Source: Pseudomonas sp. GV085 (GTDB lineage: Bacteria > Pseudomonadota > Gammaproteobacteria > Pseudomonadales > Pseudomonadaceae). Taken from it: a stretch of DNA of 64,000 nucleotides. Below, piece after piece: positions 17,331-24,958 of this stretch (position 1 is the stretch's first letter; each line of letters starts with the position of its first letter). Below the pieces are notes generated by a model. The model saw only the letters and a list, made by a program, of their open reading frames with translations. It made no database searches and was not told where the DNA came from. The DNA lies in contig NZ_QAOV01000001.1 of assembly GCF_003050925.1 (NCBI RefSeq), positions 434,001-498,000 on the forward strand, read 5' to 3'. The translations under genes and the position numbers were made by a program.

Positions 17331-18209
17331 GTGATCAATGCAGCGACGCACTATCGACTGGATTACCCGGACCTGAGCCTGATTCTCGCGCTGGTACGCG
17401 GCGGCTCTCTGGCTCGGGCTGCGCAATTGCTGAAGGTGGATGTCTCGACGGTGTTTCGAGCGGTGCGCCGGCTGGAGGCTGCACTGGGTCAGCAATTGTT
17501 CGAAAAAAGCCGCGCCGGTTACCTGCCCACCACCCTGGCGCAGTCGCTGGCTGAACAGGCCGAGCGCGCCGAGCAGGCGCTGGAGGCGGCGCGCATCGGT
17601 GTGGAGCAGGGCGGTGAAGTGATCAGCGGCATCGTGCGCCTGACCTGTACCGATTCGGTCCTGCAAGGTTTGCTGTTGCCGGCGCTGGCGCAGTTCATGC
17701 CGAACTATCCGGCGCTGACCCTCGAACTCAGCACGTCCAATGATTTTGCCAATCTCAGCCGTCGGGATGCCGATATCGCCCTGCGCCTGACCCGCACGCC
17801 TCCGGAGCATCTGGTAGGACGGCGGCTGGCGGATATTGTCTACCGGGTGTGCGCCAGCGAGCGATATCTGCAATCGGTCAACACCACCGACCTGGCCGCA
17901 TTGACCTGGATCGCTCCGGATGACTTCCTGCCCGATCACCCGACCGTTGCCTGGCGTCGCCAGGCCTTGCCGGGCGTAACGCCGGGCTATCGTTGCAACA
18001 GCATGCTGTCGGTGACCGAGCTGGTCAGGGCGGGGCTGGGTATAGCGGCACTGCCGGACTTTTTGATTGGCGACGGATTACAGCCGCTGAGCGAACCGTT
18101 GCACGGATACGACACCGCACTGTGGCTGCTGACCCGTCCCGACTGCCGCGCCTTGCGCTCGGTGGTCACCTTGTTCGATGAGTTGGGGCGGGCGCTGAAA
18201 CTGCCGTGA
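17331..18209 (+). CDS. LysR family transcriptional regulator
   Basis: About 292 residues with winged HTH (LILALVRGGSLARAAQLLKVDVSTVFRAVRRLE) and a substrate-binding domain (SGIVRLTCTDSVLQGLLLPALAQF). The frame is open far upstream, but the HTH begins just after a GTG at 17331, taken as start; no clear ribosome-binding site supports it. It is divergent from the amidotransferase gene, a probable target. Confidence 0.85.
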   Translation: MINAATHYRLDYPDLSLILALVRGGSLARAAQLLKVDVSTVFRAVRRLEAALGQQLFEKSRAGYLPTTLAQSLAEQAERAEQALEAARIGVEQGGEVISGIVRLTCTDSVLQGLLLPALAQFMPNYPALTLELSTSNDFANLSRRDADIALRLTRTPPEHLVGRRLADIVYRVCASERYLQSVNTTDLAALTWIAPDDFLPDHPTVAWRRQALPGVTPGYRCNSMLSVTELVRAGLGIAALPDFLIGDGLQPLSEPLHGYDTALWLLTRPDCRALRSVVTLFDELGRALKLP

Positions 18210-18215
18210 AACCGT

Positions 18216-18746
18216 TCAGGTTCTTGGCTCATCCTTGCGCACCAGGTGCTGATGCATTTCCGTGGTCAGGCTATCGATGCGCTCGGTGAGAGCCTTGGTC
18301 ATCTCCGTGAGGCGAGTGTTCTGCTCAAGCAGCTCCAGCAGTTGTGCAGAGTTTTTCGCGGCCTCTGCCTGTCGCTCACTGTTGGCGGTCGCCAGTGCTT
18401 CGCGGTGCTGCGCATCGGCATCGGATTTGGCTTTGTCCCGCGCGGCCTGACGCGTCTGGGCCAACAGAATCAATGGCGCGGCATAGGCCGATTGCAGGCT
18501 GAATGCCAGGTTGAGCAGGATGAACGGGTACGCATCGAAGTGGGTGAACCCGGATAAGTTAAGGCACACCCAGATCACCACGATCAGCGTTTGTGCGCCG
18601 AGAAAAGTCGGTGTGCCGAAGAACCGCGCAAAGGCTTCGGCGCGCAGGGCAAACTTGTCATTGCCAAAGGTTGGCGCGAGGTGGGCATGAGGGCGATGAA
18701 AACGCAGGTGATCGACGTGGGCGGCGGTTTCGTGTTTGGTGGTCAT
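18216..18746 (-). CDS. DUF1003 family membrane protein
   Basis: The 176-residue product has two transmembrane helices (LGAQTLIVVIWVCLNLSG and FILLNLAFSLQSAYAAPLIL) preceded by FGNDKFALRAEAFARFFGTP and followed by a long charged coiled-coil tail (residues about 105-165). This is the DUF1003 architecture. Its function is not established. It is convergent with the preceding lysR gene, only six bases from its stop. Confidence 0.85.
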   Translation of the reverse strand: MTTKHETAAHVDHLRFHRPHAHLAPTFGNDKFALRAEAFARFFGTPTFLGAQTLIVVIWVCLNLSGFTHFDAYPFILLNLAFSLQSAYAAPLILLAQTRQAARDKAKSDADAQHREALATANSERQAEAAKNSAQLLELLEQNTRLTEMTKALTERIDSLTTEMHQHLVRKDEPRT

Positions 18747-18870
18747 GATGCTCTCTGTATGGCGCTGGGACTGAGGCTCACTATAGTCTCAGCGCCGGTT
18801 TCATTCTGAAACACATGCGCCGTTCAACTCAGAGCCATCAAAGGTTCGACGGCGCCGTCGACATTGTCAT

Positions 18871-19482
18871 TTATTGCACCTGATAGCAGGCCAGAAACAT
18901 GTCCAGCGCGGACTCGGCCACCCGGTGTTGTTCTTCGGCTGACAAGCCGGGTTGCCCCATGGAAATCTGTGGCCAGAATGCAAAGGACTTGAGCAGGCCA
19001 TGGACCTGTTGAGCGGCGAATTCGGGAGCCACGACCTTCAATCGGCCATCCGCTTGAGCGGCCCGAATCCACACCGTCAGCCCCTCTTCGCGTTCACCCA
19101 TTCGGGCCACCATGTCCTGCGCCCGCTCAGGGGAATGAATCGTCGCCGCTATCGCCACCCGTGCCAGGTCGAGAAAATTGTCATCGCCCAACATTTGCAG
19201 CTTGGCCATCAGCAACACGCGCAGTTGATCGCGCAGCGGCAGATCGGAACGGTAGGCCGTTTCCTGTTCCGCCGTCACCCGGATCCATAACTGATTGAGG
19301 ATCTCGGCGAACAACTCTTCCTTGCTGGGAAAGTGGTTGTACACCGTGCGCTTCGACACGCCGGCAGTGGCAGCAATCTTGTCCATGCTGGTGATCTCGA
19401 AACCGTTGTCACGGAATTCGTTGATCGCAGCTTGAATGATCGCTTGGCGTTTTCGGTCGGTGAGGCGCTGTGGAGCTGTCAT
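18871..19482 (-). CDS. TetR family transcriptional regulator
   Basis: The 203-residue repressor has a TetR HTH (FRDNGFEITSMDKIAATAGVSKRTVYNHFPSKEELF, residues 23-58) and an all-helical ligand domain (TetR_C-like) after residue 70. Two matching 16-base palindromes lie in the upstream gap shared with the divergent metallo-hydrolase, so it probably represses itself and that gene. Ligand unknown. Confidence 0.92.
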   Translation of the reverse strand: MTAPQRLTDRKRQAIIQAAINEFRDNGFEITSMDKIAATAGVSKRTVYNHFPSKEELFAEILNQLWIRVTAEQETAYRSDLPLRDQLRVLLMAKLQMLGDDNFLDLARVAIAATIHSPERAQDMVARMGEREEGLTVWIRAAQADGRLKVVAPEFAAQQVHGLLKSFAFWPQISMGQPGLSAEEQHRVAESALDMFLACYQVQ

Positions 19483-19513
19483 AAGTACGCTTCGGCAGGA
19501 AGAAGGGGGGAAT

Positions 19514-19576
19514 TACACTCAGCAGTTTACTTGTCATCGACTTTGATGCAACCTAGAAACTACACTGTGCAGTGTA
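19514..19576. promoter_or_regulatory. Two TetR-type operators in the divergent gap
   Basis: The 16-base palindrome TACACTGTGCAGTGTA is at 19561-19576 (7-base half-sites, 2-base centre). A second copy, 13 of 16 identical, is at 19514-19529. The centres are 47 bases apart. They lie 32 and 79 bases from the TetR start, the expected place for autorepression. Confidence 0.7.
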
Positions 19577-19697
19577 ATGTTTTGTTAACCCTGCCCAGCA
19601 AAAATAGAAAGTCCGGCTGATGCGTGCGTGCCTTGGCCATTTATCGTCCCAAAGCGGAAAATCGCGTCATGCGCGGTTTTTCTGGAGTCATTCAGTC

Positions 19698-20753
19698 ATG
19701 GCCAATTCAAACTCCCCGGCGGACAACGCCTCCACACCTGAAGCGTCCCGACAGGCTCAAGGGCAGTATCAAAACTTCACGCCGGTGCAACGTTTAAGCT
19801 TTGGCAAAACCATGGGCATCCTGTGGAACGCGCTGTTCCACAAACCGCAAAACACCCGCCCGAGCGCGCCCGTCCCGGTACAAGCCCTGACTCAAGCCGC
19901 GTTGATCGCAGCGCCCAACAACAGCGTCTATCGCCTGGGCCACTCCACGGTGTTGCTCAAGCTGCGCGACAAGTTCTGGATCACCGACCCGGTCTTCGCC
20001 GAGCGCGCCTCGCCCGTGCAGTGGGCCGGCCCCAAGCGTTTCCACCAGCCACCGATCAGCCTGGAAGAATTGCCACCGATCGAAGCGGTGATCCTGTCCC
20101 ACGATCACTATGACCACCTGGATCATGCGGCCGTGCTCAAGCTCGCGAACAAGACCAAATATTTCCTTACCCCGCTGGGCGTAGGCGACACCCTGATCAA
20201 ATGGGGCATCGACGCCAGCAAAATCCGCCAGCTGGATTGGTGGCAAGGCACGGAAGTCGATGGCATCCAGTTCATCGCCACCCCGTCGCAGCACTTTTCC
20301 GGTCGTGGCCTGTTCGACAGCAACAGCACCCTCTGGGCCTCGTGGGTGATGATCGACGGCGACTCACGCATCTTCTTCAGCGGCGACAGCGGCTACTTCG
20401 ACGGCTTCAAACGCATCGGCGAACAGTACGGCCCATTCGACCTGACTCTGATGGAAACCGGTGCCTACAACGTCGACTGGCCGCACGTGCACATGCAACC
20501 CGAACAAACCCTGCAAGCCCACCTCGACCTCAAGGGCCGCTGGCTACTGCCCATCCACAACGGCACATTCGACCTGTCGATGCACGCCTGGTACGAACCC
20601 TTCGACCGTATCCTGGCCCTGGCCTGGGAACGCAACGTATCGATCACCACACCGCAGATGGGCGAGGCGTTCAACCTGATGCATCCGCAGCGTGGTGGGG
20701 CGTGGTGGCTGGCGGTGGAAGGGGAGAGTGAGCGGGTGGTGCAGAACGCGTAG
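19698..20753 (+). CDS. MBL-fold metal-dependent hydrolase (UlaG/NAPE-PLD-like)
   Basis: The 351-residue protein has the metallo-beta-lactamase zinc motif LSHDHYDHLDHAAV near residue 135, RLGHSTVLLKLRDKFWITDPVF upstream, RIFFSGDSGYFDGF, and a C-terminal LLPIHNGTFDLSMHAWYEP. The pattern with GHSTVLL and a C-terminal His resembles bacterial proteins similar to N-acyl-phosphatidylethanolamine phospholipase D. ATG 19698 has GGAGTC 10 bases upstream. It is divergent from tetR and has likely operators in front. True substrate unknown. Confidence 0.87.
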   Translation: MANSNSPADNASTPEASRQAQGQYQNFTPVQRLSFGKTMGILWNALFHKPQNTRPSAPVPVQALTQAALIAAPNNSVYRLGHSTVLLKLRDKFWITDPVFAERASPVQWAGPKRFHQPPISLEELPPIEAVILSHDHYDHLDHAAVLKLANKTKYFLTPLGVGDTLIKWGIDASKIRQLDWWQGTEVDGIQFIATPSQHFSGRGLFDSNSTLWASWVMIDGDSRIFFSGDSGYFDGFKRIGEQYGPFDLTLMETGAYNVDWPHVHMQPEQTLQAHLDLKGRWLLPIHNGTFDLSMHAWYEPFDRILALAWERNVSITTPQMGEAFNLMHPQRGGAWWLAVEGESERVVQNA

Positions 20754-20776
20754 AGAAATTAGCTGAGTTGTAGACC

Positions 20777-21097
20777 TCAGCTAAAAACCACGTCAATTCG
20801 GCCTTCTTTGCGTGAGCGCGGGGCCGACTTGATCACGATTTGTACATCACGCCCGAGAAGTAACAGGCATTCCATCATCTTGGCTTCACTGATCCCACGA
20901 AATTTTCCGCGCAGCATTTCAGATAGCTTGGGCTGTGACAGACCTAAAATTTCGGATGCCTGAACCTGGGTCAAATGGCGAGCCTTGATGATGTCGCCAA
21001 TTTTTGCGGCCAACTGGGATTTGACTCGCATTTCATTGGCGTTGGGTGTCCCGAGGTCTTCGTAGACGTTGCCACTGCTTTCTTCGATTTCAATCAT
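20777..21097 (-). CDS. HigA/XRE-type antitoxin-like helix-turn-helix protein
   Basis: The 106-residue protein has an XRE helix-turn-helix (LTQVQASEILGLSQPKLSEMLRGKFRGIS, about residues 44-72) and the C-terminal VQIVIKSAPRSRKEGRI of antitoxins paired with RelE/HigB-like toxins. ATG 21097 has AAAGGA upstream. In the usual order the toxin gene would lie just upstream, but that space holds a REP pair and no toxin frame, so this looks like an orphan. A hairpin overlapping its stop (20760-20783) may terminate it. Confidence 0.8.
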   Translation of the reverse strand: MIEIEESSGNVYEDLGTPNANEMRVKSQLAAKIGDIIKARHLTQVQASEILGLSQPKLSEMLRGKFRGISEAKMMECLLLLGRDVQIVIKSAPRSRKEGRIDVVFS

Positions 21098-21126
21098 GTC
21101 AATTCCTTTCGCATAAACGGGCCCTT

Positions 21127-21228
21127 CTGTAGGAGCGAGCTTGCTCGCGAAGCACTCAAGGACACCGCGTTTATCCAGGATTTGCGCGTTATCGTTAACG
21201 ACCATCGCGAGCAAGCTCGCTCCTACAA
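21127..21228. repeat. REP pair in front of the orphan XRE gene
   Basis: Inverted units CTGTAGGAGCGAGCTTGCTC and complement flank a spacer with GTTATCGTTAACGACC, also seen in the copies at 22829, 51122 and 58593. It lies 30 bases upstream of the XRE gene and separates it from a likely promoter or operator around 21260-21285. Confidence 0.85.
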
Positions 21229-21304
21229 AAAACGATGCCAGCACCGCCTTTTGATTTATGCGAAATATACCAATATAGGAATAATCGTCAATCAATGAGT
21301 TGGC

Positions 21305-21622
21305 TCACTCCACCATCGCAAAATCCGCCCGCCCAACCGGATTCGGCGTCGACCCCTTCACATTCATCCCCCGACCCGGCGCAAACCCGGGGAAGAACAC
21401 CAACCCTTCGGCTTCAAGCCGATAGGCCAACGCCAGGCGCGTGACATCCCGCACCTCCTGTCGCGCCTCGAAGCGTTGAATGGCCTCCACCGAGACGCTG
21501 GACTCCCGCGACAGCTCTTGCACACTCCAGCCCAGCATCGCTCGGGCCTGGGCGCAGTGGGCCGGGGTGAATTGGAAGAGGGCGATACGTTCCAGGGTGA
21601 TTTTCATCGCTTGAGAGGCCAT
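21305..21622 (-). CDS. XRE-like helix-turn-helix protein
   Basis: The 105-residue product contains an XRE-type HTH (HCAQARAMLGWSVQELSRESSVSVEAIQRFEARQ, about residues 22-55) and a short tail. It may be a small repressor. Start could also be MKITLERI, five codons in. It lies in a cluster of minus-strand genes with another XRE protein, suggesting a decayed toxin-antitoxin or phage-related patch, but no partner is recognised. Confidence 0.7.
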   Translation of the reverse strand: MASQAMKITLERIALFQFTPAHCAQARAMLGWSVQELSRESSVSVEAIQRFEARQEVRDVTRLALAYRLEAEGLVFFPGFAPGRGMNVKGSTPNPVGRADFAMVE

Positions 21623-21741
21623 GGTGTTCTCCGGGCTCGAGAGTGTTGGTCAAAATATACTGTGTTTTTGTACAGTTGTTTTGAGCCCGGATCAAACGCA
21701 TTTTTTGATTTTTCTTTTCAGGCAGACGAACGGCGCTGTGC

Positions 21742-22707
21742 TTATTTGCCCGCCAACCCCGGCGCTTCCCGCACGATAAAATGATCCAGGTTTTCAATAT
21801 TGGCGCTGAACACTCTGAACGACTGCTCGGGGTTTTTCTTGCTCGGCACCTGCTTCAGCTCAGGCGTCACCCCATAAAAGAAGCAATACAACTCCTGCCC
21901 GCTCTCGATGGCGTGTTTGATCTCTTCCAGGAATGCCTTGCGCTTGCGGTAGCTGTCGATGAGCTTTTTGCTCAGGTAGACATTGACCGAGTACGGCTTC
22001 TTCTCGAACCAGACCTTCTTCTCGAAGTCGATGCGAAAGCTTTGGGTGTAGTCCTTGATCTCCTTGACCTTGCCCCAGTAAATCAGCCCCTTGTTGTCTT
22101 GCAGGTATTCGATCTTCTTGAAAAACGACGCGTAAGGCGCGGTGTGCTCGCCAATCTTCAGCGGCACGCGCTTGAGCAAATCCTTGTCGTCAAAGTTTGA
22201 AACGAAACATTCCACCGGATGGGCGAAGACGCTGGTCTTGTCCGGGGCCGACTCCCTGCTTGGTTGCTCGACGTTGCTGGCCACCTTGGGTGCCATCGGC
22301 TCATCTCGAGCCCCATCCGCAATCACCACCGGGATGGACGACTTACGCACATACTCCCGCCGAGTCAGTAACAATTCCGACGGGAAATGTTCCTCGCGAC
22401 TGTCATCCGTTTCCGCCTCATCCACACCCGACGCCGGCGTCTTCAAGCTGACATAAGGGCAACCCTCGACATGCCGCGTACTTGGCAAGTTCTTGAAGTG
22501 CGGCGTGCGCACGTAATTCACGTTCTTCGCGTTGAACGTGCCCAGCTCATTGGCCGTATCGAACGCAAGGCGACAGGCATCGTTGGGGCACTGGAAGTGT
22601 TCCCTGGCGGAATCGAAATCCATCGTCTCGTCGAAATTCAGGTCCCGAACGTCGTAGATCGACAACTTGTCGTTGAGGCTGAGGCAGTAGGCGAGGTCGA
22701 ATTTCAT
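21742..22707 (-). CDS. Hypothetical protein with Cys/His cluster
   Basis: The 321-residue soluble protein is not recognised. The N-terminal third has FQCPNDACRLAFDTAN and, about 35 residues later, a His/Cys pair in RHVEGCPYVS, which could bind one zinc as in CoiA-type or restriction-related proteins. The rest is charged, with a KKVWFEKKPYSVNVYLSKKLIDSY segment and a final strand-rich part. ATG 22707 (MKFDLAYC) is preferred over the open frame's start at 22803. It sits next to XRE genes; role unknown. Confidence 0.65.
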   Translation of the reverse strand: MKFDLAYCLSLNDKLSIYDVRDLNFDETMDFDSAREHFQCPNDACRLAFDTANELGTFNAKNVNYVRTPHFKNLPSTRHVEGCPYVSLKTPASGVDEAETDDSREEHFPSELLLTRREYVRKSSIPVVIADGARDEPMAPKVASNVEQPSRESAPDKTSVFAHPVECFVSNFDDKDLLKRVPLKIGEHTAPYASFFKKIEYLQDNKGLIYWGKVKEIKDYTQSFRIDFEKKVWFEKKPYSVNVYLSKKLIDSYRKRKAFLEEIKHAIESGQELYCFFYGVTPELKQVPSKKNPEQSFRVFSANIENLDHFIVREAPGLAGK

Positions 22708-22828
22708 GTCGGCTTCCAGGTCCTTTAGGTGACCAGCTTCCAGCGATGGCGCATTCGAAGCAATAGCTACACTCAGATCACTTCGATATCGCCAAGCCTG
22801 CACAGTCCATCAAGAAGGTAAATGATCA

Positions 22829-22979
<151 letters not shown>

Positions 22980-23018
22980 ATTTTTAAATGAACAGCATTA
23001 CATCAACGAGGGCGGTTA

Positions 23019-24785
23019 ATGAGCCATTCAGATGCTTCGCCGCCCGTTTCGGAGCCGGGCCGGATAGCCCGCCGGGATGAACAGAGCGGTTGGCGCCGCT
23101 GGCTGCCGGGGCTGGGTATGCTGCGCGAGTACCAATTGGCATGGTTGCGTTACGACATCGTGGCCGGCCTGGTGCTGACCACGATGCTGGTGCCCGTCGG
23201 TATCGCCTATGCGGTGGCTTCTGGCGTGCCGGGCATTTATGGCCTCTACGCGACCATCGTTCCGCTACTGTTTTATGCCTTGTTCGGCCCCAGCCGAATT
23301 CTGGTGATGGGGCCGGACTCTTCCCTGGTGGCCGTCATCCTTGCCGTCATCCTTCCACTCTCCGGCGGCGACCCGCAGCGTGCCGTCGCCCTGGCGGGGA
23401 TGATGGCGATCGTCTCGGGAGCGGTGTGTATCCTGGCCGGTATGGCGCGTCTGGGGTTTATCACCGAGCTGTTGTCCAAACCGATCCGCTACGGTTACAT
23501 GAACGGCATCGCCCTGACCGTATTGATCAGCCAATTGCCCAAGCTGTTCGGTTTTTCGATTGAGTCCAACGGTCCATTGAGAGACCTGTGGGCCATTGCC
23601 TCAGCGGTGATGGAGGGGAAGGTCAACTGGACCACCTTGATGGTGGGCGGGCTCACCCTGGCGGTGATTCTGCTGCTCAAAAGGTGGCCGAGGTTGCCGG
23701 GCATCCTGATCGCCGTGGTAGGCGCGACGGTCGCCGTGGGTGTACTCGACCTTGCGACACGCGCCGGTGTGTCGGTGCTCGGTTCGCTCCCGCAAGGCTT
23801 GCCCGGGTTCGCCATCCCCTGGATAACCACTGCCGATATGGTCCCGGTGTTGATCGGCGGTTGCGCCGTCGCACTCGTCTCGTTCGCCGACACCAGCGTG
23901 CTCTCCCGTGTCTATGCGGCGCGGACCCGCACCTACGTCAACCCGAATCAGGAAATGGTGGGTCTGGGCATCGCCAACCTGGCGGCCGGATTTTTTCAGG
24001 GTTTCCCGATCAGCAGCAGTTCGTCGCGTACGCCCGTGGCCGAGGCCGCCGGAGCCAAAACCCAGATGACCGGCGTCGTCGGCGCACTGACGGTTGCCTT
24101 GTTGCTGCTGGTGGCGCCGGACCTGTTGCAACATTTACCGTCCAGCGCCCTGGCGGCGGTGGTGATCGCCTCGGCCATTGGCCTGATCGAGATCACCGAC
24201 CTGCGCCGGATCTATCGCATCCAGCGCTGGGAATGCTGGCTATCGATTGTCTGTACGGTCGGCGTGACCGTGTTCGGCGCGATCGAGGGCATCGGCCTGG
24301 CCATCGTGATTGCCGTCATTGAATTCCTCTGGGATGGCTGGCGCCCATACTCCGCGGTATTGGGCCGTGCCGATGGGGTCAAGGGCTACCACGACATCAA
24401 ACGCTACCCCGACGCGCGGCTGATCCCCGGCCTGGTCCTGTTTCGCTGGGATGCGCCCTTGTTTTTCGCCAACGCCGAACTGTTCAGCGACCGAGTGCTG
24501 GACGCCGTGGCGGCATCGCCCACGCCCGTGCGCTGGCTGGTGGTCGCCGCAGAACCGGTCACCAGCGTCGACGTGACCTCCGCCGACATGCTGGCCGAAC
24601 TGGACGACACCCTGCACGCGGCGGGTATCGAGTTATGCATTGCCGAGATGAAGGACCCGGTCAAGGACAAACTCAAGCGGTTTGGGTTGTTTGCGCGTTT
24701 GGGTGAAACGGCGTTTTTTCCAACGGTCGGGGCGGCTGTGGATAGCTATGTTGCGATGTATTCGGTGGATTGGGTGAAAGGATAG
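23019..24785 (+). CDS. SulP family anion permease with STAS domain
   Basis: The 588-residue inner-membrane protein begins its transport domain with YDIVAGLVLTTMLVPVGIAYA, has GPDSSLVAVILA, RYGYMNGIALTVLISQLPKLFG and SISSSSSRTPVAEAAGAKTQMTG-type SulP signatures, and ends with a STAS domain (about residues 455-570, with ITSVDVTSADMLAELDD-like helix). SulP proteins carry sulfate, bicarbonate or dicarboxylates with Na+ or H+. No cys genes or carbonic anhydrase are next to it, so the substrate is open. ATG 23019 lacks a strong Shine-Dalgarno but GGCGG lies near. Confidence 0.9.
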   Translation: MSHSDASPPVSEPGRIARRDEQSGWRRWLPGLGMLREYQLAWLRYDIVAGLVLTTMLVPVGIAYAVASGVPGIYGLYATIVPLLFYALFGPSRILVMGPDSSLVAVILAVILPLSGGDPQRAVALAGMMAIVSGAVCILAGMARLGFITELLSKPIRYGYMNGIALTVLISQLPKLFGFSIESNGPLRDLWAIASAVMEGKVNWTTLMVGGLTLAVILLLKRWPRLPGILIAVVGATVAVGVLDLATRAGVSVLGSLPQGLPGFAIPWITTADMVPVLIGGCAVALVSFADTSVLSRVYAARTRTYVNPNQEMVGLGIANLAAGFFQGFPISSSSSRTPVAEAAGAKTQMTGVVGALTVALLLLVAPDLLQHLPSSALAAVVIASAIGLIEITDLRRIYRIQRWECWLSIVCTVGVTVFGAIEGIGLAIVIAVIEFLWDGWRPYSAVLGRADGVKGYHDIKRYPDARLIPGLVLFRWDAPLFFANAELFSDRVLDAVAASPTPVRWLVVAAEPVTSVDVTSADMLAELDDTLHAAGIELCIAEMKDPVKDKLKRFGLFARLGETAFFPTVGAAVDSYVAMYSVDWVKG

Positions 24786-24958
24786 GTGCTCCCGTCATTG
24801 GACAAGCCCCCATCGCCTGACTAGCGTTGTCTGGCAGATCGAATCGCCGCATGCCTCATGGGCAAGTGCCGGACCAAACGGACTCTCCAGCCATCCAAGC
24901 CTTGATTGCCGTGAAACCCGAGAGGTTGAAATCGAGACTTCACAGCAAGGAGCGAACC

